Source: Rhodococcoides kroppenstedtii
GTDB lineage: Bacteria; Actinomycetota; Actinomycetes; Mycobacteriales; Mycobacteriaceae
NCBI RefSeq assembly: GCF_900111805.1
Contig: NZ_FOJN01000011.1
Location: 62,001 to 126,000 of the forward strand
DNA: 64,000 nt
Reading direction: 5' to 3'
The position numbers were made by a program, and so were the translations under genes. This document shows positions 42,505 to 50,870 of the stretch, piece after piece (positions within the stretch are counted from its first letter, which is position 1; each line of letters opens with the position of its first letter). Below the pieces are notes generated by a model. That model was given only the letters and a program-made list of their open reading frames with translations, did no database searches and was not told where the DNA came from.

Positions 42505-43425
42505 ATGCCCGCTCCGCTGCCCGTGCGCGACGGGCTCAACCCCACCCGCATTCGCATGCCCGACCCCCCGGCGTCGTACCCGACGGTCGTGACCTACTTG
42601 AAGGCGCGCTTTCCCGACGACGCCGACGCCCTGGCCGCGAAGATCGACGCCGGCGAGGTGGTCGACGCGCGGGGCACCCCGATCACCGCGACCACGCCCC
42701 TGGTCCCCCGCGCCGACGTGTGGCTCCACCGTGACCCGCCCGCGGAGCCGGAAGTGCCGTTCGCTCTGCCGGTGCTGCACGCCGACCGCGACCTGGTGGT
42801 GGTCGACAAGCCGCACTTCCTGGCGACCACCCCACGCGGGCGGTTCGTCGTCCAGTCCGCTGTGGTACGCCTGCGTCGAGAACTCGGCAACGACGAGCTC
42901 TCCCCCGCGCACCGCCTCGACAGACTCACCGCCGGCGTACTCGTCTTCACCGCCCGCCCGGACGTCCGCCGGGCCTATCAGGAGATGTTCGCCGCACGCG
43001 CGGTGACCAAGGTCTACGAGGCGGTCGCCCCGGTCGGCGACGTCCCGAGCCTGATGCGCAGCCGCATCGTCAAGACCAGGGAATCGCTGCAGGCCCGCGA
43101 GGTGCCCGGTGAGGTGAACGCCGAGACCCGCGTCGAAATTATCGACACCGCAGGCGATCTCGCGCTGTACCGGTTGCGTCCGACGACCGGGAAGACGCAT
43201 CAGCTTCGGGTGCATCTGGCGTCGGCGGGAATCCCGATCGTCGGGGACTCCCTGTATCCGGTGCCTCGCGAGGTGGCCGTCGACGACTATCGCGATCCGC
43301 TGCGTCTGCTCGCGCGCAGCATCGCGTTCGACGATCCGATCACAGGCGCACCGCGACGCTTCGAGTCCGCGCGGACCCTTCCGCCGTTCGGACCGCCAAC
43401 CGATGGGAGATCGCCGCGAGGGTGA
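42505..43425 (+). CDS. RluA-family pseudouridine synthase
   Basis: A 306-aa RNA pseudouridine synthase. The catalytic motif HRLDRLTAGVLVF (about residues 134-146) contains the essential Asp; LVVVDKPHFL and TTGKTHQLRVHLASAGIPIVGDSLYP are the other conserved blocks. The N-terminus (GLNPTRIRMPD) is characteristic of a group found in actinobacteria and lacks a clear S4 domain. A TAGGGT -10 (42493-42498) ends 6 nt before the ATG, so it is likely leaderless. The 3' end overlaps the convergent membrane protein gene by 86 bp. Confidence 0.88.
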   Translation: MPAPLPVRDGLNPTRIRMPDPPASYPTVVTYLKARFPDDADALAAKIDAGEVVDARGTPITATTPLVPRADVWLHRDPPAEPEVPFALPVLHADRDLVVVDKPHFLATTPRGRFVVQSAVVRLRRELGNDELSPAHRLDRLTAGVLVFTARPDVRRAYQEMFAARAVTKVYEAVAPVGDVPSLMRSRIVKTRESLQAREVPGEVNAETRVEIIDTAGDLALYRLRPTTGKTHQLRVHLASAGIPIVGDSLYPVPREVAVDDYRDPLRLLARSIAFDDPITGAPRRFESARTLPPFGPPTDGRSPRG

Positions 43426-44455
43426 CCAGCCCCAGCGCGAGGTTCGTCAGCGCGGCGAAGCCGATCTGCGCGAAGTCCACGAGCGCGCCCAACAGCGCGT
43501 AGATCAATGCGGCCACTCGCAACCACCGCAACGGCCCGAGGGCATCGGTGCGGTGCAGCGCGATCACGGCCGGCAGTCCCAGCGCCACGGTCAGACAGGC
43601 GGTGATCCACAGAATCCCGCCGGACACCGTCATGCGCTCGACCGTCACCTCGAGATCGTCCGTCGCGACGTCGACGCCGCCCGTCGCCAGGGCCACCGCT
43701 CCACCGATCACCCCGACGATCGCGCTGATCACCATCAGCCACGCGAGCACCGGCACCCACCGCGGACTCCGCACCCAGCGCGGCAACCGCCGACGCAGGT
43801 GGTAGCGCAGTCCGGCCGCACCCGCCGACACCGGTGCGCTGCGGCGCAGCAGCACCTCGAGCCCGGCGACGACGTCGGGGTCCGCCCCGGCCTCGCGTGC
43901 CCGGCCCAGCAGTTCCAACCCCTTCTCGCGGCGGTGCGCGGGGAGCCCGCCGGCGACACCGTCCGCGGCGATGGCCGCGGCGTTCGCGAGACATTCACGC
44001 GGCGTCGGCTCCGCCGCGTCCCGCAGCAACCGCGTCGCCACCAGGACCAGCACCACGGTGACGTACATGATCTCGGCCGCCGGTCCGTAGAAGTAGTCGT
44101 TGTCTCTCGTGACGAACTTGCCGACCTCGTCGAGGAACAGGCCGAACCCGATCCCGCCCAGCACCACCGCGACCACGCGCGCCCCGAAACCGAGGAACAG
44201 CCAGCCGATCACCAGCGCCGCCATCATCCCCGCCCCGCCCCACAGGGCGTGCGCGATGTGCAGGGTGCCGTTTCCCACCTGCGGGTAGTCCATGATCTCG
44301 AGGTAGGCCCGCGTGATCAGGATGGTGGCGACGGCGACGATCACGAAGGACTCGACGGCGGAGGTCCCGTGGGCACTGCGCACCACCGTGCGTCCGCCGC
44401 CCCGCGTCCGTCCCCGCGGAGTGGACCGGGTGTCGTCGACCGGGGTTGTGGCCAT
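43340..44455 (-). CDS. Multi-pass membrane protein of unknown function
   Basis: A 371-aa membrane protein with about 8 helices. The first half has ITRAYLEIMDYPQVGNGTLHIAHALWGG and LGGIGFGLFLDEVGKFVTRDNDYFYGPAAEIMY, conserved-looking His/Asp/Glu positions within helices; the second half has helices around WVPVLAWLMVISAIVG. I cannot name the family. The ATG at 44455 lies 5 nt after a CATAAT -10, favouring it over a TTG at 44461. The last 86 bp overlap the pseudouridine synthase gene. Confidence 0.7.
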   Translation of the reverse strand: MATTPVDDTRSTPRGRTRGGGRTVVRSAHGTSAVESFVIVAVATILITRAYLEIMDYPQVGNGTLHIAHALWGGAGMMAALVIGWLFLGFGARVVAVVLGGIGFGLFLDEVGKFVTRDNDYFYGPAAEIMYVTVVLVLVATRLLRDAAEPTPRECLANAAAIAADGVAGGLPAHRREKGLELLGRAREAGADPDVVAGLEVLLRRSAPVSAGAAGLRYHLRRRLPRWVRSPRWVPVLAWLMVISAIVGVIGGAVALATGGVDVATDDLEVTVERMTVSGGILWITACLTVALGLPAVIALHRTDALGPLRWLRVAALIYALLGALVDFAQIGFAALTNLALGLVTLAAISHRLAVRTAEGSARTRSVAVRL

Positions 44456-44525
44456 CGCCAATTATGGGCACCGTTCTCGCCCGACGGTCTCGATCCGGTG
44501 AGTCCGGCGTCGGTAGACTGCGCCG

Positions 44526-44987
44526 ATGAAACTCGCCGCCACCGTCGTCACCGCCGCAGCCGCCCTCACGCTCGTCCTGTCCGGGTGCAGTTCCGAAGAC
44601 CAGCAAGCCGCGCAGGACACGGCGGGCAACATCGCCGAGAGCGCCCAGAACGCCGCCGAGGGCGCGGTGAGTTCGGCCCGCTCCGCCGCGCCGGGCCTCG
44701 GATCCAGCGCGGAGAGCCTCGGCGACCGAGCGGGATCGGTGTTCGACGACGCCAAGCGGGCCACCTTCGTCGCCGCGTACAAGGCCCAGTTCTCGGCACT
44801 GTCCGAGGGCAAGTCCGACGAGGAGATCGAGGCCTTGCTGGGCGGGATCTGCCAGCAGATCTCGGACGGCAAGGACGAGGCCGAGATCAAGACGGACATC
44901 GAGGCGCAGGCCACCAACAACGGCAACGCCCCCAGCGCGGACGAGGCCGGCCGCATCTTCGACCAGGCGAAACTCGCCTGCCCCTGA
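44526..44987 (+). CDS. Putative lipoprotein (DUF732-like C-terminus)
   Basis: A 153-aa exported protein. The signal peptide ends in the lipobox LVLSGC (Cys at residue 21). A low-complexity Ala/Ser/Glu segment predicted to be helical follows, then a C-terminal about 75-residue domain with Cys at the middle (GGICQQISDGK) and end (AKLACP) that resembles DUF732. A TAGACT -10 (44514-44519) lies 6 nt before the ATG. Function unknown; downstream is the M4 protease gene. Confidence 0.7.
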   Translation: MKLAATVVTAAAALTLVLSGCSSEDQQAAQDTAGNIAESAQNAAEGAVSSARSAAPGLGSSAESLGDRAGSVFDDAKRATFVAAYKAQFSALSEGKSDEEIEALLGGICQQISDGKDEAEIKTDIEAQATNNGNAPSADEAGRIFDQAKLACP

Positions 44988-45024
44988 TCGTCGCCGCGAG
45001 GTTGTCGGCGGGTCGGGTTAGCGT

Positions 45025-45070
45025 CGCAGCATGACCGCCCACCCCGCCCGCGCAGCATGACCGCCCACCC
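45025..45070 (+). repeat. 26-bp-period direct repeat creating a 9-codon upstream ORF
   Basis: The 20-mer CGCAGCATGACCGCCCACCC occurs at 45025-45044 and again at 45051-45070. A TAGCGT -10 (45019-45024) ends 6 nt before the first ATG (45031), which opens a 9-codon ORF (MTAHPARAA, stop 45058-45060) whose TGA overlaps the protease ATG at 45057. Confidence 0.75.
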
Positions 45071-46217
45071 GGCCGCCTCGCGCACCGTCCGCCCGTCCGC
45101 AGGGTGTCCGGGAGTCGTGCCCCCGTACCTGCTGCAGCGGCTCGCGTCCGCACCCGCCGAGCGCAGCGCGCGGCTCGACACCGCGCCGTCCGTCGCGGAA
45201 CGCACGCTCGCACTCGACGCCGAACTGCGGCTGCGCCGTGACGGGGTGCGCGCCGGGGCGGCACTCGGGTCCCGCGGCGCCGTGGCGGGCCGTCTGCAGC
45301 GCACCGTCGCCGACGCGAAGGGAACGCAGACCCTGCCCGGCGACGTCGTCCGTCGGGAAGGCGAGCCCGCGGTGGGCGATCCGGCCGCGGACGAGAGCTA
45401 CGACGGGCTCGGCGTCACCTACGCGTTGTTCGACGAGGTGTACGGCTGGTCGAGCCTGGACGGTCGCGGACTGCCCCTCGACGCGACGGTGCACTACGGC
45501 GAGCAGTACGACAACGCGTTCTGGGACGGCAGCCGCATGGTGTTCGGCGACGGGGACGGCGAGGTGTTCACCCGCTTCACCGTCTCGCTGTCGGTGATCG
45601 CGCACGAACTTGCGCACGGGTTCACGCAGTACACCTCGCAGTTGGAGTACTCCGGACAGTCCGGAGCGCTCAACGAGTCCATCTCGGACGTCTTCGGCGT
45701 CCTCGCCGAGCAGCGTGCGCGGAACGAGAACGCCGAGGACGCGTCGTGGCTGGTCGGCGAGGGCCTGTTCCTCCCCGACGTGCAGGGCAGCGCACTCCGG
45801 TCGATGCTGCGCCCCGGCACCGCGTACGACGACGACGTGCTGGGGCGCGATCCCCAGCCCGCGGACATGGCCGGGTACGTCGAGACCACCGAGGACAACG
45901 GCGGCGTCCACATCAACTCCGGCATCCCCAACCGCGCGTTCGCCGAGGCCGCCGTGGCCCTCCGCGGACCGGCCTGGGACCGTCTCGGCCAGGTGTGGTT
46001 CGACACCTGCACCGGCGGGACCCTGACGCCCACCGCGGACTTCTCCGCCTTCGCCGCCGCCACCGTCGCCGCGGCGACGACGCGGTACGGGACCGGGTCC
46101 GACGTTCACCGGGCCGTCCTGCAAGGGTGGACTACCGTGGGTCTCGGGCAGGGCCTCGGGCAGGGTCTCGAGCAGGGCGGATCCGACGCTCCGGACGAGG
46201 TGAGCAGGAGGACGTGA
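45057..46217 (+). CDS. M4-family metalloprotease, protealysin-like
   Basis: A 386-aa thermolysin-family zinc protease. There is no signal peptide; the short propeptide carries the protealysin-type PPYLLQRLA motif (about residues 22-30). The zinc site is HELAHGF (about 182-188) with the third ligand Glu in NESISDVFG, and the transition-state region HINSGIPNRAF with its His follows. Such enzymes are intracellular or non-classically released and are paired with emfourin inhibitors. The next gene encodes that inhibitor 1 bp after the stop. The tail contains GLGQ repeats (LGQGLGQGLEQGG). Confidence 0.9.
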   Translation: MTAHPAASRTVRPSAGCPGVVPPYLLQRLASAPAERSARLDTAPSVAERTLALDAELRLRRDGVRAGAALGSRGAVAGRLQRTVADAKGTQTLPGDVVRREGEPAVGDPAADESYDGLGVTYALFDEVYGWSSLDGRGLPLDATVHYGEQYDNAFWDGSRMVFGDGDGEVFTRFTVSLSVIAHELAHGFTQYTSQLEYSGQSGALNESISDVFGVLAEQRARNENAEDASWLVGEGLFLPDVQGSALRSMLRPGTAYDDDVLGRDPQPADMAGYVETTEDNGGVHINSGIPNRAFAEAAVALRGPAWDRLGQVWFDTCTGGTLTPTADFSAFAAATVAAATTRYGTGSDVHRAVLQGWTTVGLGQGLGQGLEQGGSDAPDEVSRRT

Positions 46218-46218
46218 C

Positions 46219-46506
46219 GTGGACATCGTGGTGGTGCGCAGCGGCGGCGTGGCGGGGATGACCCGACGCGCAGCGGTGGACACGACCACGCTGGGCGACG
46301 CCGCCACCGAGTGGGAACACCTCGTACGACAGGCGATCCCGCAGATCGTCGACCTGCCCGCGCAGGCCGATCAGCGCGTCCGGGACGCCTACTCCTGGAC
46401 GCTGGAGATCGGCGAACACCGATGCGAGACACCGGATTCCGCCCTCACCGGCGCACTCCGGGAATTGGCCGAGCGCACCCTGCGCGAGGGCCGTCGGCCG
46501 CGCTGA
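46219..46506 (+). CDS. Emfourin-type protealysin inhibitor
   Basis: A 95-aa small protein immediately after the M4 protease gene, starting at GTG with CAGGAGG upstream. It begins DIVVVRSGGVAGMTRRAAVDT and has DAYSWTLEIGE near the middle, matching the emfourin family that blocks the active site of protealysin-like M4 peptidases. Joint expression from one transcript would keep the cytoplasmic protease in check. Confidence 0.82.
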   Translation: MDIVVVRSGGVAGMTRRAAVDTTTLGDAATEWEHLVRQAIPQIVDLPAQADQRVRDAYSWTLEIGEHRCETPDSALTGALRELAERTLREGRRPR

Positions 46507-46525
46507 ACCCCTCGCCCGGCTCGCG

Positions 46526-47776
46526 TCAGCGCAGCAGCCGGGCCACCTCGGCCGCCGCCCGCCCACCGGAGACCAGGGCGCCCTGGATCGACGGCGTGTC
46601 CCGGTGATCGCCGGCCACGAGCACGCGCTCACCCGTCCGCAGCGGTCGTCGAAGCGGCGTTCCGGCGGCCTGGACGGGCAGCGCCCGTGTCACGTCGTGA
46701 CGGACGATCACCCGCCACGAGGCGGTCGAGGTGGCCCAGAGGCGGGTCAGTTCGGCGCGCACGGCGGCCTCCTCCGCGGGACCGGCGTCACCGAGCAGCG
46801 TCGTCGCCTCCACGAGGGTTCGGCCGGGTGGCGCGTAGCCCGGGGCGATGGCGCTCAGCTGCGCGGTGTTGACCACGACACCCCCGGCGCCCGAAATGCG
46901 GAGGAACGCATCGGGTTCCAGCCCGTCGGCGTCGAACCACCACGTCGACAGACCTCGCATCGGCGACGTCGCCGCCGACGTCAGATCGGCGGCGTCGCTC
47001 GCGTCCGTCGCGATCACCACCGCCCGGGCCCGTAGCGTCGCGCCGTCGGCGACACCGACTTCCGGCACCGCGCCGTCGGTGACCCGCTCGACGCGGGCGG
47101 AGTACGTCACGTCGACGCCCTCGGCTCGCGCGAGCTGCCGGGGGAAGGCCTGCATGCCGCGGTCGGGAACACCGGGCGTCGCCAGCAGGAAGCTGCGCAG
47201 CACCAATCGGACGTAACGATCCGAGGTGTCGCCGACTCCGTCGGCGAGGACGCCGCTGAGGAACGGCGACAGAATCGACTCACGGAGGGGTCCGCGCACG
47301 CCGAGACGGTCCCAGTCCGCGGCGAGGGCGGCGTCCGGAGCTGACTCGAGCCGCCGAACCGGGCCCAGCGCCGGCAACGCCCACCGCGCGGCGCCGACCA
47401 CCGCCCGGGGGCGCACGAGCCCCAGGCCGACGGCCGAGCGCACCGTCGCAGCGAGCAGTCCGGGGTGGCGAGTGGGGTCGGCGAGGGTGCGGGACCGACC
47501 GGACCCGTCGACCACCCGCACTCCCCGTCCGGCGGTGCGCAGATCGAGAGCGTCGACGTCGACGTGGCGCCGCACGGCCGGATACGACGGGTTGAGCAAC
47601 TGGAAGCCGCGATCGCATCGGAACCCGTCGACGACGTCGGTGCGGATCCGTCCGCCGGGGGCGGTGTCGGCCTCGAGAACGCGGGCGCTGATTCCTCGGC
47701 GGTGCAGGGCGGCAGCGCAGCGAAGTCCGGCGATGCCCGCCCCCACCACGATGACGTCGGCGTCGATGTCGCTCAT
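46526..47776 (-). CDS. FAD-dependent amine-oxidase-like oxidoreductase
   Basis: A 416-aa flavoprotein of the NAD(P)/FAD amine oxidase-phytoene desaturase superfamily. The FAD motif is VIVVGAGIAGLRCAAAL (about residues 8-24), with LEADTAPGGRIRTD next (GG-R motif) and the C-terminal FAD-binding GERVLVAGDHRDTPSIQGALVSG. Members include protoporphyrinogen oxidase-like and carotenoid-modifying enzymes; the substrate is not determinable. It lies downstream of the tRNA-Phe terminator and is convergent with emfourin. Confidence 0.85.
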   Translation of the reverse strand: MSDIDADVIVVGAGIAGLRCAAALHRRGISARVLEADTAPGGRIRTDVVDGFRCDRGFQLLNPSYPAVRRHVDVDALDLRTAGRGVRVVDGSGRSRTLADPTRHPGLLAATVRSAVGLGLVRPRAVVGAARWALPALGPVRRLESAPDAALAADWDRLGVRGPLRESILSPFLSGVLADGVGDTSDRYVRLVLRSFLLATPGVPDRGMQAFPRQLARAEGVDVTYSARVERVTDGAVPEVGVADGATLRARAVVIATDASDAADLTSAATSPMRGLSTWWFDADGLEPDAFLRISGAGGVVVNTAQLSAIAPGYAPPGRTLVEATTLLGDAGPAEEAAVRAELTRLWATSTASWRVIVRHDVTRALPVQAAGTPLRRPLRTGERVLVAGDHRDTPSIQGALVSGGRAAAEVARLLR

Positions 47777-47839
47777 GGGATGTCGATACCCCGCCGGCGC
47801 TGTCGCCTATCGAACCCGGATCCAACCCCTGAACGACGA

Positions 47840-47867
47840 ACGACCACCTGCGCGAGCAGGTGGTCGT
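47840..47867 (-). terminator. Hairpin terminator after tRNA-Glu-Asp-Phe operon
   Basis: A CGACCACCTG / CAGGTGGTCG stem (47841-47850 with 47857-47866, extended one pair each side) with a 6-nt loop, 7 nt beyond the 3' end of tRNA-Phe in its direction of transcription, followed by GTTCGTCGTT. Confidence 0.75.
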
Positions 47868-47873
47868 GGATCG

Positions 47874-47950
47874 TGGTGGCCAGAGCCGGGATCGAACCGG
47901 CGACCTTCCGCTTTTCAGGCGGACGCTCGTACCAACTGAGCTACCTGGCC
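47874..47950 (-). tRNA. tRNA-Phe (GAA)
   Basis: Cloverleaf read on the minus strand: acceptor GGCCAGG, D-arm with AGCTCAGTTGG, anticodon stem TCCGC/GCGGA around loop CTGAAAA (anticodon GAA), T-loop GTTCGATC. The 3' CCA is encoded. Last of three tRNAs in the cluster. Confidence 0.96.
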
Positions 47951-47997
47951 GAGGATGTCCGATCGAACTGCTGGACACCGGTTGTGCACATGTCTTG

Positions 47998-48071
47998 CGA
48001 CCCTGACGGGACTCGAACCCGCGACCTCCGCCGTGACAGGGCGGCGCGCTAACCAACTGCGCCACAGGGCC
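47998..48071 (-). tRNA. tRNA-Asp (GTC)
   Basis: Minus-strand cloverleaf: acceptor GGCCCTG pairing with CAGGGTC, anticodon stem CCGCC/GGCGG with loop CTGTCAC (anticodon GTC), T-loop GTTCGAGT, discriminator G. CCA is not encoded. Confidence 0.96.
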
Positions 48072-48220
48072 TTGCTGTACTGCTGGTGAAACCGAACTGT
48101 TGTGTAACTCGAACTGCTGTCGTGCTCGCCCGGAGAACCTTACTGCATCTCCCGGCCGGAACAAATTCGCTCCGTGTCGGGGGTTCCCGACCATCTCGGT
48201 GCTGTCACCACACCGACACG

Positions 48221-48293
48221 TACCCCCTACGGGATTCGAACCCGCGCTACCGCCTTGAAAGGGCGGCGTCCTAGGCCGCTAAACGAAGGGGGC
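48221..48293 (-). tRNA. tRNA-Glu (TTC)
   Basis: Minus-strand cloverleaf: acceptor GCCCCCT pairing with AGGGGGT, anticodon stem CCGCC/GGCGG with loop CTTTCAA (anticodon TTC), T-loop GTTCGAAT. CCA is not encoded. First tRNA of the cluster. Confidence 0.96.
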
Positions 48294-48346
48294 CCGCCGG
48301 ATTGCTCCGGCCTCACCCTCCGGCGCGTGCCGTTGGGAGCTTCGAT

Positions 48347-48376
48347 AGCTTAGGACACCGCCGCTTCGACTTCCAA
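48347..48376 (-). promoter_or_regulatory. Promoter of the tRNA-Glu-Asp-Phe cluster
   Basis: On the minus strand TTGGAA (48376-48371) and TAAGCT (48352-48347) are separated by 18 bp, predicting transcription start near 48340, about 47 nt before tRNA-Glu. Confidence 0.6.
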
Positions 48377-48422
48377 ATCTGCAGGTCGGAGGGCAATTCG
48401 GGGGTCGGGACCCCCGCAGGCG

Positions 48423-49076
48423 TCAGGCGTCCGCGCCCACCGGGGCGAGCACGTCACGCCACCCACGGGAACGCCAGCCGTCGAGCCACTCCGGCGACGC
48501 CATGGCCATCAGGAGGACCTCCAGTGACTCCTCGAACAATGCGGCCAGATCGGTCTCGTCGGCCGTCAGGTCGGACATGTACCGCTGGCCGGCGAGGGAG
48601 GTCACCAGAACGCGGGTGAACTGCCGGGGATCGATGTCCGGACGCAGCAGGCCCTCGCGGTGCGCTTCCGCGGCGAGATCGGACGCCGTCTGCCCCCAGA
48701 TCGCCCCGGCACCCTCGCGGATGGTCGCGTAGAACTCCGGCTCGATGATGAGACGGAACTCCGCGCGCACGACGACACTCTCGTCGAAGGAACGCGCCAG
48801 TTCCACGATGAGGGAATGCAGCCACTCGAGAGCGTCCACACCCGCGGGGCGTGGGGTCGACATGACCTCGCGGTACTTCTCGCTCGCGGTCTGCAGCACC
48901 GCGCGCGCCAGGTCTTCCTTGGAACTGAAATGGAAGTACATCGCGCCTTTCGTGGCGCGGGACCCTTCCAGAATCGTGTTCACCGACGCGGCGGTGTACC
49001 CGCGCTTGCTGAACTCGTGGGCCGCGGCCTCGACGATCGCCGCACGGGTCCGTCGGGCGCGTTCTTGCTGTGCCAT
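48423..49076 (-). CDS. TetR regulator, gamma-butyrolactone-receptor (ScbR) type
   Basis: A 217-aa TetR protein whose N-terminus (QERARRTRAAIVEAAAHEFSK...GYTAASVNTIL...TKGAMYFHFSSKEDLARAVL) closely follows the ScbR/ArpA autoregulator-receptor pattern. The C-terminal half is a typical TetR ligand domain with no Trp at the classic receptor position that I can assign with certainty. The ATG at 49076 has GGAGG about 11 nt upstream; an open frame further upstream lacks such a site. No gamma-butyrolactone synthase (AfsA) gene is in the window, so the cognate signal is unknown. Confidence 0.8.
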   Translation of the reverse strand: MAQQERARRTRAAIVEAAAHEFSKRGYTAASVNTILEGSRATKGAMYFHFSSKEDLARAVLQTASEKYREVMSTPRPAGVDALEWLHSLIVELARSFDESVVVRAEFRLIIEPEFYATIREGAGAIWGQTASDLAAEAHREGLLRPDIDPRQFTRVLVTSLAGQRYMSDLTADETDLAALFEESLEVLLMAMASPEWLDGWRSRGWRDVLAPVGADA

Positions 49077-49463
49077 TGCGCGTGTGCCTCCGAATTGGGC
49101 GCCTCGCGGCGCCGTGAAAGTGACGCGAGCGTAACCGACAATCCTGAAAACTCCCTCGAACCCGCCCGAAAACAGCCCGAGGGTGCCAATTGATCGGTCG
49201 GCCCGGTCGATGCATTCGGTTCCGCGGTCACATTCGAAAACGATTCGTCGTGTCCGGAAAGTCCGAATACCGATGCGCGCGAACGGCTGTGTGCGCGTAT
49301 CCGACTCCAGAGTACGCGCGCCGCCCCGGCCGTCGCGGTCGTCCGCGCGATGCGCCGGCGCCGCGTCCCGCCAGGACCGATCGAACAAGCCGCGGGCGCC
49401 GATCGGTCCGACTGTGGCGATGAGTACACTTCTGCCACGTCCGCCCCTGCGGCGGCAACGTCG
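49077..49463. other. Intergenic region between scbR-like gene and tRNA-Lys
   Basis: This 387-bp stretch has no convincing ORF and is less GC-biased than its surroundings. TACGCT (49133-49128, minus) is a candidate -10 for the tetR gene, and TACACT (49425-49430) for tRNA-Lys. I looked for a canonical autoregulator operator and found no clear match. Confidence 0.5.
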
Positions 49464-49536
49464 GCCCCTATAGCTCAGTTGGTAGAGCTACGGACTTTTA
49501 ATCCGCAGGTCCCAGGTTCGAGCCCTGGTGGGGGCA
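49464..49536 (+). tRNA. tRNA-Lys (TTT)
   Basis: Cloverleaf on the plus strand: acceptor GCCCCTA pairing with TGGGGGC, D-arm AGCTCAGTTGG, anticodon stem with loop CTTTTAA (anticodon TTT), T-loop GTTCGAGC, discriminator A. CCA is not encoded. Confidence 0.96.
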
Positions 49537-49835
49537 CCGTGAACGGCGGCCGGACCGAGGTGCGCACACCCCGGCCACTCCCCGACAGCACAGTGCCGAT
49601 CGTCGGTCTTACGGATATTTCACAGCCGATTCGGCCGTCCCGCCGGGCCTATACTCGAACCGGTCGGCACGCAGCCCCGTAACCGAACTCGGCGCCCGTT
49701 CGATGGGTGTCGTCGAGACACGCATTCGGGTCGCCGGCGCGGCGCACGCCGCACAGCGAGGCCCGACGAGACACCCCACAGCGCGGTTACGGTGCCGTAG
49801 GCTGTTTCGGATCGACATCGACACGGAGGATTGGC
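49537..49835. other. Intergenic region upstream of desA1
   Basis: No ORF is supported here. Candidate -10 boxes are TATACT (49650-49655) and TAGGCT (49798-49803); the latter would give a leader of about 26 nt for desA1, the former one of about 175 nt. A slightly AT-richer patch ACGGATATTTCACAG lies at 49611-49625. Confidence 0.45.
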
Positions 49836-50804
49836 ATGGCACGGGATCTGACCCAACTCGAGCTGCTCAGCGAGCTGCAGCCGGTTGCGGAGGAGAACTT
49901 GAACCGGCACCTCTCCATGGCCAAGGAATGGCACCCGCACGACTACGTCCCGTGGGACGAGGGTCGCAATTTCGCCGCCCTCGGCGGCGAGGACTGGTCG
50001 CCCGAGCAGTCGCAGCTCGACGAGGTGGCCAAGGCCGCCATGATCACGAACCTGCTCACCGAGGACAACCTGCCCTCGTACCACCGCGAGATCGCGGAGA
50101 ACTTCTCGCAGGACGGCGCGTGGGGCACCTGGGTGGGCCGGTGGACGGCCGAGGAGAACCGCCACGGCATCGTCATGCGCGACTACCTGGTGGTGACTCG
50201 CGGCGTCGATCCCGTCGCCCTCGAGAACGCCCGTATGGAGCACATGACCAACGGATTCGCCTCCCCCGCCGGGGAGAACGGCGATCAGATGGGCTTCCTC
50301 CACTCGGTCGCCTACGTCACGTTCCAGGAGCTCGCCACCCGCGTGAGCCACCGCAACACCGGCAAGGTCTGCAACGACCCCATCGCCGATCGCATGCTCC
50401 AGCGCATCGCCGCGGACGAGAACCTGCACATGATCTTCTACCGCAACCTCTGCGGAGCGGCGCTCGACCTCGCGCCCGATCAGGCGCTGAAGGGTGTGTC
50501 GGACATCGTGCAGAACTTCGTGATGCCCGGCGCGGGCATGCCGAACTTCCGACGCAACGGTGTCCTCATGGCCAAGCACGGCATCTACGACCTCCGCCAG
50601 CACCTGGAGGACGTGGTCATGCCGGTCCTGCGCAAGTGGAAGATCTTCGAGCGCACCGACTTCGGCGCCGCCGGCGAGCAGACCCGCGACGAGCTCGCGG
50701 CGTTCCTCGAGAAGCTCGAGGGCCAGGTGCTCAAGTTCGAGGAGCAGCGCGACCGCATGCTCTCTCGCGAGGCGGCGAAGCGGCAGGCCGCTCAGGCCTC
50801 CTGA
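49836..50804 (+). CDS. desA1: Acyl-[acyl-carrier-protein] desaturase
   Basis: A 322-aa soluble ferritin-like diiron desaturase. The two iron-binding motifs are TAEENRHG (EExRH, about residues 102-109) and AADENLHMIF (DExxH, about 189-198), with WTAEENRHGIVMRDYL typical of the mycobacterial DesA proteins. These introduce double bases into meromycolate precursors or acyl chains. GGAGG precedes the ATG. By position it matches Rv0824c (desA1). A strong hairpin terminator follows at 50871. Confidence 0.93.
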   Translation: MARDLTQLELLSELQPVAEENLNRHLSMAKEWHPHDYVPWDEGRNFAALGGEDWSPEQSQLDEVAKAAMITNLLTEDNLPSYHREIAENFSQDGAWGTWVGRWTAEENRHGIVMRDYLVVTRGVDPVALENARMEHMTNGFASPAGENGDQMGFLHSVAYVTFQELATRVSHRNTGKVCNDPIADRMLQRIAADENLHMIFYRNLCGAALDLAPDQALKGVSDIVQNFVMPGAGMPNFRRNGVLMAKHGIYDLRQHLEDVVMPVLRKWKIFERTDFGAAGEQTRDELAAFLEKLEGQVLKFEEQRDRMLSREAAKRQAAQAS

Positions 50805-50870
50805 CCTCCGGCCACCGGGCGTCGTCTCGGCCGAACTGGCCGTGACCGCCCCGTGACCCGTATTCTCGAT

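Noticed and set aside
47990-48300. Short plus-strand ORFs over the tRNA cluster
   Set aside because: They are read-through of tRNA-Asp and tRNA-Glu genes on the opposite strand.
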